Shown: positions 44,368 through 54,331, counted from the stretch's first letter. The stretch: 64,000 nucleotides of DNA from Bacteroidota bacterium (GCA_023432985.1 JAEZEQ010000034.1:1-64000); one strand, 5' to 3'. Notes: generated from the sequence alone by a model not told the origin. Translations and numbers: made by a program.

Positions 44368-45051
44368 CTAAAAATTTTTCCAATAGAGCTGACCCTTTTT
44401 TCTCCAGTATAAAAGTAGGATCAGTCCCGTCAATGCTCCGCCTATATGTGCAAAGTGGGCCACATTATCGCCGGGTCTGTTGGCAAAGCCGCTAAAAAGG
44501 TCAAGGCCGATTAGTATGGCCACCCAGTATTTTGCTTTAAGTGGGAATAAGAAATTGAGATAAATAATATTATTGGGGAACATAAATCCGTATGCAATCA
44601 GTATACCGTATAAAGCTCCGGATGCTCCGACCATACCTTGCGGTGCATTTTGTCCGGTAAAATATAAATATGCCAAATAGATTCCGGCCGCGCCTAAGCC
44701 GCATACCAAATAATAGAGCAGGAATTTTTTAGTTTTCCAATAAGATTCCACAACCGTTCCAAACATCCAAAGGGCGAACATATTGAAGAAAAGGTGTAAA
44801 AAATCGCCATGCGTAAACATATAGGTAATAAACTGAAAGGGTATTTTTGTCAGCATAGGATCGAAGCCGTAATAATTCAGCACATCTTCGGGCCAGGTTT
44901 GAATAAGCGGGAATCGAAGCGGGAAATACAATTCGATAAATTGCGCCAAAGCGGGAATTAATCCGGCCAGAAATACGAGTCCATTTATGATTAAAAGATT
45001 CAGCGTAACCGGTGGTATGGCCGGTCTACCGGCATTTTGATTGAAATTCAT
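44368..45051 (-). CDS. rhomboid-family intramembrane serine protease
   Basis: A 227-residue GlpG-like protease. The nucleophile Ser144 is in VGASGALYG, the base His202 is in HFAHIGGA, and the HGDFLHLFFNMFALWMFG loop carries the conserved His/Asn region. It precedes the second rhomboid by 27 nt. The two share little sequence outside the active sites, so they are not a recent duplication. Confidence 0.93.
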   Translation of the reverse strand: MNFNQNAGRPAIPPVTLNLLIINGLVFLAGLIPALAQFIELYFPLRFPLIQTWPEDVLNYYGFDPMLTKIPFQFITYMFTHGDFLHLFFNMFALWMFGTVVESYWKTKKFLLYYLVCGLGAAGIYLAYLYFTGQNAPQGMVGASGALYGILIAYGFMFPNNIIYLNFLFPLKAKYWVAILIGLDLFSGFANRPGDNVAHFAHIGGALTGLILLLYWRKKGQLYWKNF

Positions 45052-45076
45052 GCGAGAATATATTTGTGCGAAGTTC

Positions 45077-45712
45077 TTATTTGTTTTTTAATTTATCGGA
45101 AAATACGCGTTTAAATTTTTCCATTTTGGGTTGAATAACCATGCGACAATAGGGCTGATTGGGGTTTTGCGCATAGAAATTCTGATGTTCGTTTTCAGCG
45201 GGATAGAAGGAGCTGAAGGCTGTGATTTCCGTAACAATGGGTTTAGGGAAAGCGCCTGAGGCATCAAGTTGAGATTTAATTTCCTCGGCAATTTTGCGTT
45301 GCGAATCGGAGTGGTAGAAAATGGCGCTTCTATATTGTGTGCCTATATCGGCTCCTTGTTGGTTGAGCGTGGTGGGGTCATGCGTAAGAAAGAAAACTTC
45401 GAGAATTTCGGACAGAGAAATAAGCGCAGTATCGTAGCTTAATTGTACCACTTCAGCGTGTCCTGTGCGACCACTGCACACTTCTTTATAAGCCGGATTT
45501 TTAATATTTCCGCCGCTATATCCACTTGTTACGCTTTCGACTCCGTTTAATGCCTCGAATACAGCTTCTACACACCAAAAGCAACCGGCTCCGAGTGTAA
45601 TCGTATCGAGATGCTTGGCTGTGTTATTATGCATTATTTCTTGTGTCATGACCGTTTTAGGTTGGCATCCAAAGATAGTGCTTATTATAATAATGGAAAA
45701 TGAAAATTTCAT
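45077..45712 (-). CDS. msrA: peptide methionine sulfoxide reductase MsrA, probable lipoprotein
   Basis: A 211-residue enzyme that reduces methionine-S-sulfoxide. The catalytic site is GAGCFWCVEA (Cys44), followed by VTSGYSGGNIKNPAYKEVCSGRTGHAEVV. The N-terminus has a lipobox-like STIFGC at Cys16, so it is probably attached to a membrane outside the cytoplasm. The recycling cysteines of the C-terminal type are not obvious apart from YCRM. It lies upstream of the rhomboid pair on the same strand. Confidence 0.92.
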   Translation of the reverse strand: MKFSFSIIIISTIFGCQPKTVMTQEIMHNNTAKHLDTITLGAGCFWCVEAVFEALNGVESVTSGYSGGNIKNPAYKEVCSGRTGHAEVVQLSYDTALISLSEILEVFFLTHDPTTLNQQGADIGTQYRSAIFYHSDSQRKIAEEIKSQLDASGAFPKPIVTEITAFSSFYPAENEHQNFYAQNPNQPYCRMVIQPKMEKFKRVFSDKLKNK

Positions 45713-45829
45713 AAGCGAAGAAAGGAGTAATTTTTGAAATGGGGTGATAATGAAGCGTTAAATTTAGGAAGAAATAGCATGTATATAAGGAATGCTGCTT
45801 GTTTGTATACAGGGTTAAAAATTTGCATG

Positions 45830-45837
45830 TACCTTTG
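45830..45837 (+). promoter_or_regulatory. -7 box TACCTTTG for mnmE
   Basis: This is a perfect TAnnTTTG match 4 nt before the ATG at 45842. Confidence 0.6.
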
Positions 45838-45841
45838 CGCT

Positions 45842-47206
45842 ATGATTATGCACAGTACAGATACTATTGCGGCGATAGCCACACCTTCGGGTGCAGGCGC
45901 CATCGGGGTTATACGTTTGAGTGGTCCTGATGCTTTTTCCATTTTATCGCAAGCTTGGAAAGGGAAATCGCTCAAGGAAGCAGCGCCCAATAGTTTGCTT
46001 TATGGCCATATTTTAGACGAAGAAAATGCCATTTTAGACGAAGTGGTATTATCCATATTTCGGGCTCCTCATTCCTATACCAAAGAAGACACTATAGAAA
46101 TTTCCTGTCATGGTTCGGCGTATATTTTGCAACAGCTTATGCGGCGTTTATTGCGTTTGGGAGCGCGTCAGGCTGAGGCGGGAGAGTTTACCCAACGTGC
46201 ATTTTTAAACGGCCGCTTCGATTTGGCGCAGGCCGAGGCAGTGGCCGATATTATTGCATCGGCATCGGGGAGAAGTCACCGCATTGCCATGGCACAATTG
46301 AGAGGCGGGGTGAGTAAGGATATTGCGCAATTGCGTGAGGAGTTGGTGCATTTTGCATCCTTGATTGAATTGGAATTGGATTTTGGAGAAGAGGATGTGG
46401 AGTTTGCATCCAGGGATGATTTAAAAAACTTGATTGAAAAAATCAAACTGCATATTCAAAAATTGATTGCCTCTTTTGCTTATGGCAATGCGATTAAGAA
46501 AGGGGTTCCTGTAGCCATTGTAGGGAAACCCAATGCCGGCAAAAGTACGCTTTTGAATGCTTTGCTGAATGAGGAAAAAGCGATAGTGAGCGATATAGCG
46601 GGCACCACCCGGGATGTGGTAGAGGATGTTTTGCAAATTGAGGGGATTCATTTCCGCTTAATGGATACAGCCGGTCTGCGCGAAACCTCGGATGTGGTGG
46701 AAGCAATAGGAGTGGAGCGCACTCTGGAAAGAATGCGCCTAAGCAGCATTATTTTGTATTTGTTCGACCTGCAATCGGAAAATGAAAATGAGGTGAAACA
46801 AACCCTGGCCGAATATAAAGAAAGCTATAAAGATGCCACGGTGATTCCGGTTGCCAATAAGGCCGATATGGGATTGGCTGATATGGACATAGAGGGTCTA
46901 ATCTTTATTTCGGCGAAGAATAAAGAGGGAATTGGGGAGCTGAGCCGTCTCATGGTAGAGGCATCGGGTGCTCATAAATTTAACGATGAAGATGTTATCA
47001 TTAGCAATATACGCCATGTTGCGGCATTGGAATCGGCCCTTGAATTTTTGGATAAAGCTTTGATGGGCGTAGAGGGGGGGCTATCCGGAGATTTTGTTGC
47101 TATGGATATACGCAGCGCCTTGCGTTACCTCGGAGAGATAACAGGGCATGTAGATGTAGAGGAGCTATTGGGGAATATCTTTAGTAAATTCTGTATCGGC
47201 AAATAA
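45842..47206 (+). CDS. mnmE: tRNA uridine-5-carboxymethylaminomethyl modification GTPase MnmE
   Basis: A 454-residue GTPase that, with MnmG, modifies U34 of certain tRNAs. The N-terminal part has TIAAIATPSGAGAIGVIRLSG and the formyl-THF-binding domain; the G domain starts with GKPNAGKS (228-235), DIAGTTRDVVE and DTAGLRE; and the C-terminus ends with CIGK. A longer frame from 45734 includes the promoter box, so it is not used; ATG 45848 is an alternative start. Confidence 0.96.
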   Translation: MIMHSTDTIAAIATPSGAGAIGVIRLSGPDAFSILSQAWKGKSLKEAAPNSLLYGHILDEENAILDEVVLSIFRAPHSYTKEDTIEISCHGSAYILQQLMRRLLRLGARQAEAGEFTQRAFLNGRFDLAQAEAVADIIASASGRSHRIAMAQLRGGVSKDIAQLREELVHFASLIELELDFGEEDVEFASRDDLKNLIEKIKLHIQKLIASFAYGNAIKKGVPVAIVGKPNAGKSTLLNALLNEEKAIVSDIAGTTRDVVEDVLQIEGIHFRLMDTAGLRETSDVVEAIGVERTLERMRLSSIILYLFDLQSENENEVKQTLAEYKESYKDATVIPVANKADMGLADMDIEGLIFISAKNKEGIGELSRLMVEASGAHKFNDEDVIISNIRHVAALESALEFLDKALMGVEGGLSGDFVAMDIRSALRYLGEITGHVDVEELLGNIFSKFCIGK

Positions 47207-47250
47207 AATTGCCCGGTAAAATCAGCCCAATCGCGTTAGTAGAGTCTTGT

Positions 47251-48519
47251 TTACCGAAATCTTTCGGCAGCAGCTTTTTCTAATTCTTCTCTGTGGTCGG
47301 GATGTGCAATGTTGATTAATTCTTTGGCTCTTTGTTCCAAATTTTTACCGAAGAGGTTTACTACGCCGTATTCTGTGGCAATCCAGTGTATATGTCCGCG
47401 TGTGGTGACTACGCCTGCTCCCTTTTTGAGATAGGGTACAATTTTCGACTGACCTTTGTTGGTAGTGGATGGCATGGCAATAATGGGTTTGCCTCCCTCT
47501 GAAAGAGCTGCGCCGCGAATAAAATCCATCTGACCGCCTATGCCCGAATATTGAAAATGGCCCATAGAATCGGCACAAACCTGTCCGGTTAAGTCCACCT
47601 CTATAGCGCTATTTATTGCTGTAACTTTTGGGTTTAAGGATAGGGTGCGCGGGTCGTTGGTATAGGCTACATCGAGAAATTTAATGGACGGATTATCGTC
47701 GACAAAATCGTATAATGCTTTGCTTCCTAATGCGAATGAGGTAACGGTATTGCCACGGATTAATTTTTTCCGGCTATTATTGATGACGCCCGATTTTATC
47801 AATGGGATCACGCCATCGGAAAACATTTCGGTATGTATACCCAGATTTTTATGGTGAATTAAATTTTTTAATACGGCATCGGGAATGGTCCCAATGCCCA
47901 GTTGTAAAGTAGCTCCGTCTTCTATCAGTTCGGCTATATTTTTTCCAATTTTATCGGTAATTTCATTTGCTCCGGATGCGTAATTGACCTCCGGTAAAGG
48001 CTCGTCTACCCAAACGGCAGCATCTATTTTGTCTATATGTATAAATCCGTCTCCATGTGTCCTGGGCATATTGGGGTTGACCTGGGCTATGACCATACGG
48101 GCATTGTTTACCGCAGCAAGGGCGCAATCGACCGAAGTTCCCAAAGAACAATATCCGTGTTTGTCGGGGACTGAAACCTGCACTATGGCTACGTCTAAAG
48201 GCAAGATATTGTTTTTGAATAATTGTGGAATTTCACTTAAAAATATTGGCACATAACCACCGGATTCACTATTGGCGATTTGCCTGATTCCTTGAGAAAC
48301 AAAAAGAGAATTGAAATAAAAATGACCCTTTATTTCTTCCTCCTTTATTTCGATTCCTTGTAGGGTAATGCTTACAAGTTCTACATTTTTTAATCTTTCT
48401 TTCTGGCTGATTAATTCCTTGATGAGCGCAATTGGGGTGGCCGCACTTCCATGAAGAAAAACGCGTTGGTTGGATGTTATGTTTGCGATAGCTTTTGAAG
48501 CATCTATATAATGGAACAT
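47251..48519 (-). CDS. acetyl-CoA hydrolase / 4-hydroxybutyrate CoA-transferase family protein
   Basis: A 422-residue family I CoA-transferase. Key text: VDCALAAVNNARMVIAQVNPNMPRTHGDG, ATLQLGIGTIPDAV, AINSAIEVDLTGQVCADS (containing the catalytic Glu), and GIGGQMDFIRGAALSEGGK. Members transfer CoA between acetate and 4-hydroxybutyrate, butyrate or similar acids. The succinate semialdehyde dehydrogenase-like gene at 60.2 kb could be on the same pathway, but it is not adjacent. Confidence 0.88.
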   Translation of the reverse strand: MFHYIDASKAIANITSNQRVFLHGSAATPIALIKELISQKERLKNVELVSITLQGIEIKEEEIKGHFYFNSLFVSQGIRQIANSESGGYVPIFLSEIPQLFKNNILPLDVAIVQVSVPDKHGYCSLGTSVDCALAAVNNARMVIAQVNPNMPRTHGDGFIHIDKIDAAVWVDEPLPEVNYASGANEITDKIGKNIAELIEDGATLQLGIGTIPDAVLKNLIHHKNLGIHTEMFSDGVIPLIKSGVINNSRKKLIRGNTVTSFALGSKALYDFVDDNPSIKFLDVAYTNDPRTLSLNPKVTAINSAIEVDLTGQVCADSMGHFQYSGIGGQMDFIRGAALSEGGKPIIAMPSTTNKGQSKIVPYLKKGAGVVTTRGHIHWIATEYGVVNLFGKNLEQRAKELINIAHPDHREELEKAAAERFR

Positions 48520-48535
48520 ATAATTTTCTTTTGAA

Positions 48536-48543
48536 CAAAAGTA
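48536..48543 (-). promoter_or_regulatory. -7 box TACTTTTG for the CoA-transferase gene
   Basis: This is a perfect TAnnTTTG match 16 nt before the ATG. Confidence 0.55.
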
Positions 48544-48584
48544 GCGAATTATTTATGGGAAAATATTGGGATTTGAGCATAAAA

Positions 48585-48614
48585 AAAAGCACTCTCGAAA
48601 CGAGAAGTGCTTTT
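48585..48614 (-). terminator. terminator after the adhesin gene
   Basis: The arms AAAAGCACTCTCG and CGAGAAGTGCTTTT pair with one bulged base and a 3-nt loop. The minus strand continues with a T-run, so it terminates the adhesin mRNA. Confidence 0.75.
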
Positions 48615-48636
48615 GACATAGAAACGGGTGTGAAAA

Positions 48637-51600
48637 TTATCGAATGAGGGTTACGTGTCCAATGATGTTTTCTTGTTTTTTATCTATGAATTTTACGTTG
48701 ATTTTATATACATACACATCTGATTTTGCATCAAAATTTCCATAGGTGCCATCCCAAGCATCGTCTATATTTTCTGATTTAAACACCACTTCTCCCCAAC
48801 GATCGAAAATGAACATTTTAAATTCCTGTACTTTGGCAGCTTCAATTTTGAAATAATCGTTTATGCCATCGTTGTCGGGTGTAAAGGCATTGGGAATATA
48901 GAAGGTGTTTATAATTTCGAAATGGGTAGAAGCTTCAGCCACACAGCCATTAGAATCGGTAACGTAGAGGTCGTAATATCCTGTGAAACTCGGACTCACA
49001 TAGGTGCTCGGACAAACGGAACAGCTTACGTTTTGAGGAGGAACCCAGTTATAGGTATAGTTTCCACTTCCACCGCTTACTGCGCTGCTAAGATATATGC
49101 TGTCGCCAGCAAATATTTCCAAACTACTGCCATTTATTATATCTACAACAATCGGTGAAGGCTGAGTTAAAGTGGTCGATTCTGAATGTGTACATCCGCG
49201 ACTGTCTGTTACGCTTAATGTATATGTGCCAGCTCCCAATTGTTCTATATCTTCATTATGTAAAAAATTGCTCCAATTGTATTGGTAGTCGGGTGTGCCT
49301 CCACTTACGGTGGCTTCGATAGAACCGGTATGTTCATCGTAACAAAGCAGATGAGTCGGTTCAAGGTCTATTACTATTGGATCGGGCTCTATAATGGTTA
49401 TTATGGAACTTGTCTGACAGCCATTATTATCGGTTACGGTTACGGTATAATTTCCGGCTGCTAATTGGAAAACATTTTGTGTAGTTGCTCCATTGCTCCA
49501 GCTATATGTATATATAGGTGTACCACCGTTTACTTGTATGGAAGCCTGACCGTTTGTTTCACCGTTACATGTAATATCAACCGTATTTGTATTCGAAACA
49601 GTAAGCATTTCCGGTTCAGATATTTGGGCTTGAGCTGAATCTAAACACCCATTTTGATCTAATACATAAACATAGTAAATACCTTCAGCCAAATTCTGAA
49701 TCATTTGTGTATTATCTCCCGTATTCCAATAGAATTGATAAGGAGCTACTCCTCCCGAACCATTGGCTATAGCACTTCCGTTTTGTGCGCCAAAGCAGGT
49801 AATATTATTGGATGCATCTATCAAGGCATTTAACTCGGTTGGCTGATTTATATCAGCGGAAATCTGTGTGCTACATCCATTGTTATCTGTTACGGTAAGT
49901 GTATATGTGCCAATGCTTAGGTTGGATATGGAAGGACCTGTAGATCCGGTATTCCATAAATAACTATATGCTGGAACTCCACCTGATACAGATGAACTCA
50001 TACTGCCATCCGATCCATCGAAACAAGATACATTGTTAATGGTTGGGATGGTAGCAATAAGCGGATTGGGTTCTAATACCGAAATGTTTGTTGAAATAGT
50101 ACATCCATTTGCGTCAGTGGCAATTACATTGTAAACCCCAACAGGAACTCCGGCTAAAGTATCGCTTGTAACTCCGGTATTCCATAGGTAACTATGAGGA
50201 ATAACTCCACCCGAACTGCTTACAAAAACCACACCCGTGCTGTCACCTGCACAGAAAACATTGTTTAATGTATTGGGAACGATAGCCATTGGTGTAGGTT
50301 CGCTAAGTGTAACCGAACTGTTTACTGAACATCCGTTTGCATCGGTCACGGTAACATTATATGTCCCTACGCTTAGTCCGCCCGGTGTAGCTGAAGTGGA
50401 ACCATTGCTCCAGGAATAGGAATAAGGCGTCGTTCCTCCGGTTGGTGTAGTGGATGCAATCCCATCGGCGGCACCAAAACAAGAAATATCCTCTCCGTTA
50501 TAATCGCTGGTTACTGCGGTTGTGGTCGATAGGGTAGGAGGCTCGGTTAGGGTCACCGATGTATCGAATGTACAACCATTTGCATCGGTCACGGTAACGT
50601 TATATGTTCCAACGCTGAGTCCGGTCGGCGTAGCCGAAGTGGAACCATTGCTCCAGGAATAAGTATAAGTCGGAGTTGCACCGGACGGAGTCACAGAAGC
50701 GCTACCATCGGCGGCACCAAAACAAGAAATATCTTGACCATTATAGTCGCTGGTTACTGCTGTAGAAGCGCTAAGCGGAGTAGGTTCTGTAAGCGTCACA
50801 GAGGTATTGAACGCACAACCATTTGCATCGGTCACGGTAACGTTATAGGTTCCTACACTTAGTCCGCTCGGCGTAGCCGATGTGGATCCATTGCTCCAAG
50901 AATAAGTATAAGTCGGCGTAGCACCGGTCGGAGTTACAGAAGCACTTCCATCGGCGGCACCAAAACAAGAAATATCCTCTCCGTTATAGTCGCTGGTTAC
51001 GGCTGTAGTGGCGCTAAGCGGAGTAGGCTCGGTAAGGGTCACAGATGTGTTGAACGTACATCCATTTGCATCGCTCACGGTTACTGTATAAGTTCCCACG
51101 CTGAGTCCGGTCGGAGTAGCCGAAGTGGAACCATTGCTCCAGGAATAAGTATAAGTCGGCGTAGCTCCGGTTGGAGTTACGGACGCGCTACCATCGGCGG
51201 CACCAAAACAAGAAATATCCTGTCCGTTATAATTGCTGGTTACGGCTGTAGTGGCGCTAAGCGGAGTAGGCTCGGTAAGGGTCACAGATGTGTTGAAAGT
51301 ACACCCATTTGCATCGGTCACGGTTACAGTATAAGTTCCAACGCTTAGTCCGCTCGGCGTAGCCGAAGTGGAACCATTGCTCCATAAATAGGTATAAGTC
51401 GGCGTAGCACCGGTTGGAGTTACAGATGCACTACCATCGGCGACACCAAAACAAGAAATATCTTGTCCGTTATAATCGCTGGTTATATCTGTATTTGCTG
51501 TTAAAGGAGTAGGCTCAGTAAGCGTAACGGATGTGTTGAATGTACATCCATTGAGGTCGGTTACGGTTACGTTATATGTTCCAACACTAAGTCCGGTCGG

Positions 51601-54204
51601 AGTAGCAGAAGTGGAACCATTGCTCCATAAGTAGGTATAAGTCGGCGTAGCACCGGTCGGAGTTACAGAAGCACTACCATCGGCGGCACCAAAACAAGAA
51701 ATATCCTGTCCGTTATAATCGCTGGTTACGGCTGTAGAAGCGCTAAGTGGAGTAGGCTCAGTAAGCGTAACGGATGTATTGAATGTACAACCATTTGCAT
51801 CGGTAACGGTTACGTTATAAGTACCTACGCTTAGTCCGGTCGGAGTAGCCGAAGTGGACCCATTGCTCCAGGAATAAGTATAAGTCGGCGTAGCTCCGGT
51901 CGGAGTTACAGAAGCACTTCCATCGGCGGCACCAAAACAAGAAATATCCTGTCCGTTATAATCGCTGGTTACGGCTGTAGAAGCGCTAAGTGGAGTAGGT
52001 TCGGTAAGGGTCACAGATGTGTTGAAAGTACACCCATTTGCATCGCTCACGGTTACGTTGTATGTTCCCACACTAAGTCCGGTCGGAGTAGCCGAAGTGG
52101 AACCATTGCTCCAGGAATAAGTATAAGTCGGCGTAGCTCCGGTCGGAGTTACAGAAGCACTACCATCGGCGGCACCAAAACAAGAAATATCCTGTCCGTT
52201 ATAATCGCTGGTTACGGCTGTAGTGGCGCTAAGTGGAGTAGGCTCAGTAAGCGTAACGGATGTATTGAAGCTACAACCATTTGCATCGGTCACGGTAACG
52301 TTATATGTTCCTACACTTAGTCCGCTCGGCGTAGCCGATGTGGATCCATTGCTCCATAAATAGGTATAAGTCGGCGTAGCACCGGTCGGAGTTACAGAAG
52401 CACTTCCATCGGCGGCACCAAAACAAGAAATATCCTGACCGTTATAATTGCTGGTTACGGCTGTAGTGGCGCTAAGTGGGGTGGGCTCTGTAAGCGTAAC
52501 AGAAGTATTGAACGTACAACCGTTTGCATCGGTCACGGTTACGTTATAGGTTCCTACACTAAGTCCGGTCGGAGTAGCCGAAGTGGAACCATTGTCCCAA
52601 ACATAAGAATAGGGGCTTGTTCCGCCGGATGGAGTTATAGATGCACTACCATCGGCGGCACCAAAACAAGAAATATCCTGTCCGTTATAATCGCTGGTAA
52701 CGGCAGTTGCAGCTGTAAGTACAGCCGGTTGAGTAATAGTGAAATTGAGGATAGAGTCACATCCATATAAATCCGTAATAGTGAGCGAATAATTCCCTGC
52801 ACTGAGTCCGGATATTGCATTCGTTGTATTTCCGTTATTCCATAAAAAGGTATAGGGAGCATTGGGTCCTGTGACAGTTGCAGAGAGTGCTCCATCGCTT
52901 AATCCGAAGCAAGAGACATTCGTTTGCGTTAAAGCGATGCTTGCTGTAAAATAGCTGTAATTAATTTGGAGAGTGTCCATATCGGGGGGACAGGTTCCGT
53001 TCCCGGTAGTAATGGCGTAGATTTGGACAGAATTATTATTTAGGTCTGCCGTACTTGGGATATAAACGGCATTTGGGGAAATATTAGAAGGAGAAAAAGT
53101 ACCTGTACCCGAGCTGCTCCATTGCAATCCGGATGCGCCGGTAAAAATCCCGTTTAATGTTGCATTTGGGGCATCTTTACAGATATAAATATCGGGACCT
53201 GCATTTACGGTGATAGGCATTAAAAATTCGGTTACCACTACAGTATCCATAACCGGGGGACAATCAGAGTCGTCTTGCATAGTTACGGTATATGTACCCG
53301 GACCTACAAATATGGAGGGCGTAGTAGCTCCATTGCTCCATAAAAAAGAATAAGGTGTTTGTCCGCCCGAACCGTTGGCTGTAATGGTTGTACCCGCAGC
53401 TCCATAACAAACAGTGGGGTTAAGGGGTGTAATATTTACATCCAGGGTCGGATTAAAATAAGCTCTGATGGTATCGCAAAAACTGAGGGACGCACAATTT
53501 CCTATGGCTGTGCCGCAAACCTGATAATCTACATAAGCGGGAGCTGCCGGTTGTCCGGTTACCACTGTAGTGGTGCATGCTGTACTGCAAGATAAATAAC
53601 TGTTATAACTGCCGGTTGCTCCCGGGAAAACAGAGTTCCACGTAACCGTTGAAGGTTCAAGTCCGGTCATACTTAAAATGCCGGTACAACCATCGTTTAC
53701 AATAATGGGGTCTGAGGCTTCTGGGCCTGCAATAGAGGTGATTTGATAGGTATTTAAATTTCCTCCGGGCTTACAAAAAGTGATAATATGAGGGCCTGTT
53801 CCACTTAGACAAATTGGAGTTCCTGTTGCAGTTACCGGACCACAATTCACTTGGTAATATAATGATCCGCCCGGATCTGCGCCTGTAGCAACACTGAAAT
53901 TAATACCAACCGCTGCTGAATCAAGCGTTATAACAAACTCTATACAATTCGTCTGACCAGAGGTACAGCAAGATCCACCTCTATAGGCGGGCGGACTAAT
54001 ATATGTTCCGTTAGGCTGCCCGGTAAGATTCACCGGAAAACTAACTGTACCTCCTGTACAATTAACAGCTTGACTATATACATTTATAGATATTAGCGAC
54101 GATATAATCGCCAAAAACATATGCCTTATAATGGCATATGAGCGCAGATGAAGTTTGAAACCTCCCCCAGGTTTTGTATTCATGTCCCCCGTAAATTTCA
54201 ACAT
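48637..54204 (-). CDS. giant SprB-repeat adhesin with T9SS type B sorting domain
   Basis: An 1855-residue surface protein. A signal peptide ending in INVYSQ (~residues 25-45) is followed by cysteine-rich N-terminal domains (to ~490). SprB-type repeats (PF13573-like; each has SCFG...ADGSAS, a W-x-NG core and a DANGC turn) occupy ~410-1720, including ten nearly identical copies of 81 residues. The last ~90 residues are a gliding-motility-associated type B tail (FYIPNAFTPDNDGINDYF, FDRWGEVVF). It is exported by T9SS and is likely a gliding or attachment adhesin. A second ATG at 54183 has GGGGGA just upstream and may be the true start. A terminator follows. Confidence 0.88.
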   Translation of the reverse strand: MLKFTGDMNTKPGGGFKLHLRSYAIIRHMFLAIISSLISINVYSQAVNCTGGTVSFPVNLTGQPNGTYISPPAYRGGSCCTSGQTNCIEFVITLDSAAVGINFSVATGADPGGSLYYQVNCGPVTATGTPICLSGTGPHIITFCKPGGNLNTYQITSIAGPEASDPIIVNDGCTGILSMTGLEPSTVTWNSVFPGATGSYNSYLSCSTACTTTVVTGQPAAPAYVDYQVCGTAIGNCASLSFCDTIRAYFNPTLDVNITPLNPTVCYGAAGTTITANGSGGQTPYSFLWSNGATTPSIFVGPGTYTVTMQDDSDCPPVMDTVVVTEFLMPITVNAGPDIYICKDAPNATLNGIFTGASGLQWSSSGTGTFSPSNISPNAVYIPSTADLNNNSVQIYAITTGNGTCPPDMDTLQINYSYFTASIALTQTNVSCFGLSDGALSATVTGPNAPYTFLWNNGNTTNAISGLSAGNYSLTITDLYGCDSILNFTITQPAVLTAATAVTSDYNGQDISCFGAADGSASITPSGGTSPYSYVWDNGSTSATPTGLSVGTYNVTVTDANGCTFNTSVTLTEPTPLSATTAVTSNYNGQDISCFGAADGSASVTPTGATPTYTYLWSNGSTSATPSGLSVGTYNVTVTDANGCSFNTSVTLTEPTPLSATTAVTSDYNGQDISCFGAADGSASVTPTGATPTYTYSWSNGSTSATPTGLSVGTYNVTVSDANGCTFNTSVTLTEPTPLSASTAVTSDYNGQDISCFGAADGSASVTPTGATPTYTYSWSNGSTSATPTGLSVGTYNVTVTDANGCTFNTSVTLTEPTPLSASTAVTSDYNGQDISCFGAADGSASVTPTGATPTYTYLWSNGSTSATPTGLSVGTYNVTVTDLNGCTFNTSVTLTEPTPLTANTDITSDYNGQDISCFGVADGSASVTPTGATPTYTYLWSNGSTSATPSGLSVGTYTVTVTDANGCTFNTSVTLTEPTPLSATTAVTSNYNGQDISCFGAADGSASVTPTGATPTYTYSWSNGSTSATPTGLSVGTYTVTVSDANGCTFNTSVTLTEPTPLSATTAVTSDYNGEDISCFGAADGSASVTPTGATPTYTYSWSNGSTSATPSGLSVGTYNVTVTDANGCAFNTSVTLTEPTPLSASTAVTSDYNGQDISCFGAADGSASVTPSGATPTYTYSWSNGSTSATPTGLSVGTYNVTVTDANGCTFDTSVTLTEPPTLSTTTAVTSDYNGEDISCFGAADGIASTTPTGGTTPYSYSWSNGSTSATPGGLSVGTYNVTVTDANGCSVNSSVTLSEPTPMAIVPNTLNNVFCAGDSTGVVFVSSSGGVIPHSYLWNTGVTSDTLAGVPVGVYNVIATDANGCTISTNISVLEPNPLIATIPTINNVSCFDGSDGSMSSSVSGGVPAYSYLWNTGSTGPSISNLSIGTYTLTVTDNNGCSTQISADINQPTELNALIDASNNITCFGAQNGSAIANGSGGVAPYQFYWNTGDNTQMIQNLAEGIYYVYVLDQNGCLDSAQAQISEPEMLTVSNTNTVDITCNGETNGQASIQVNGGTPIYTYSWSNGATTQNVFQLAAGNYTVTVTDNNGCQTSSIITIIEPDPIVIDLEPTHLLCYDEHTGSIEATVSGGTPDYQYNWSNFLHNEDIEQLGAGTYTLSVTDSRGCTHSESTTLTQPSPIVVDIINGSSLEIFAGDSIYLSSAVSGGSGNYTYNWVPPQNVSCSVCPSTYVSPSFTGYYDLYVTDSNGCVAEASTHFEIINTFYIPNAFTPDNDGINDYFKIEAAKVQEFKMFIFDRWGEVVFKSENIDDAWDGTYGNFDAKSDVYVYKINVKFIDKKQENIIGHVTLIR
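50287..52716 (-). repeat. ten tandem 243-bp coding repeats in the adhesin gene
   Basis: Ten copies follow one another at exactly 243-bp period: the CCGTTATAA-type landmark occurs at 50495, 50738, 50981, 51224, 51467, 51710, 51953, 52196, 52439 and 52682. Each encodes 81 residues with two cysteines. Differences are few and mosaic, while the outer copies are the most diverged. Confidence 0.95.
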
Positions 54205-54297
54205 TTAACGTTAAATAAGAAAATAGGTTACGTTTTTTTGAGTGAATGGAGAAGTTTATTTCTTTTTTATACATAATACTTATGTTGCACAGATTTT

Positions 54298-54305
54298 TAC
54301 CTTTG
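54298..54305 (+). promoter_or_regulatory. -7 box TACCTTTG for the fatty acid hydroxylase gene
   Basis: This is a perfect TAnnTTTG match 26 nt before the ATG. Confidence 0.55.
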
Positions 54306-54331
54306 ATAAATAAAACCGTATTAACTTAACT

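Noticed and set aside
45734..45841. Longer N-terminus for MnmE
   Set aside because: The extension contains the promoter box and the sequence before MHSTDTIAA is not MnmE-like.
50287..52716. Possible CRISPR array from regularly spaced repeats
   Set aside because: The unit is 243 bp, in frame and coding, with no unique spacers and no cas genes.
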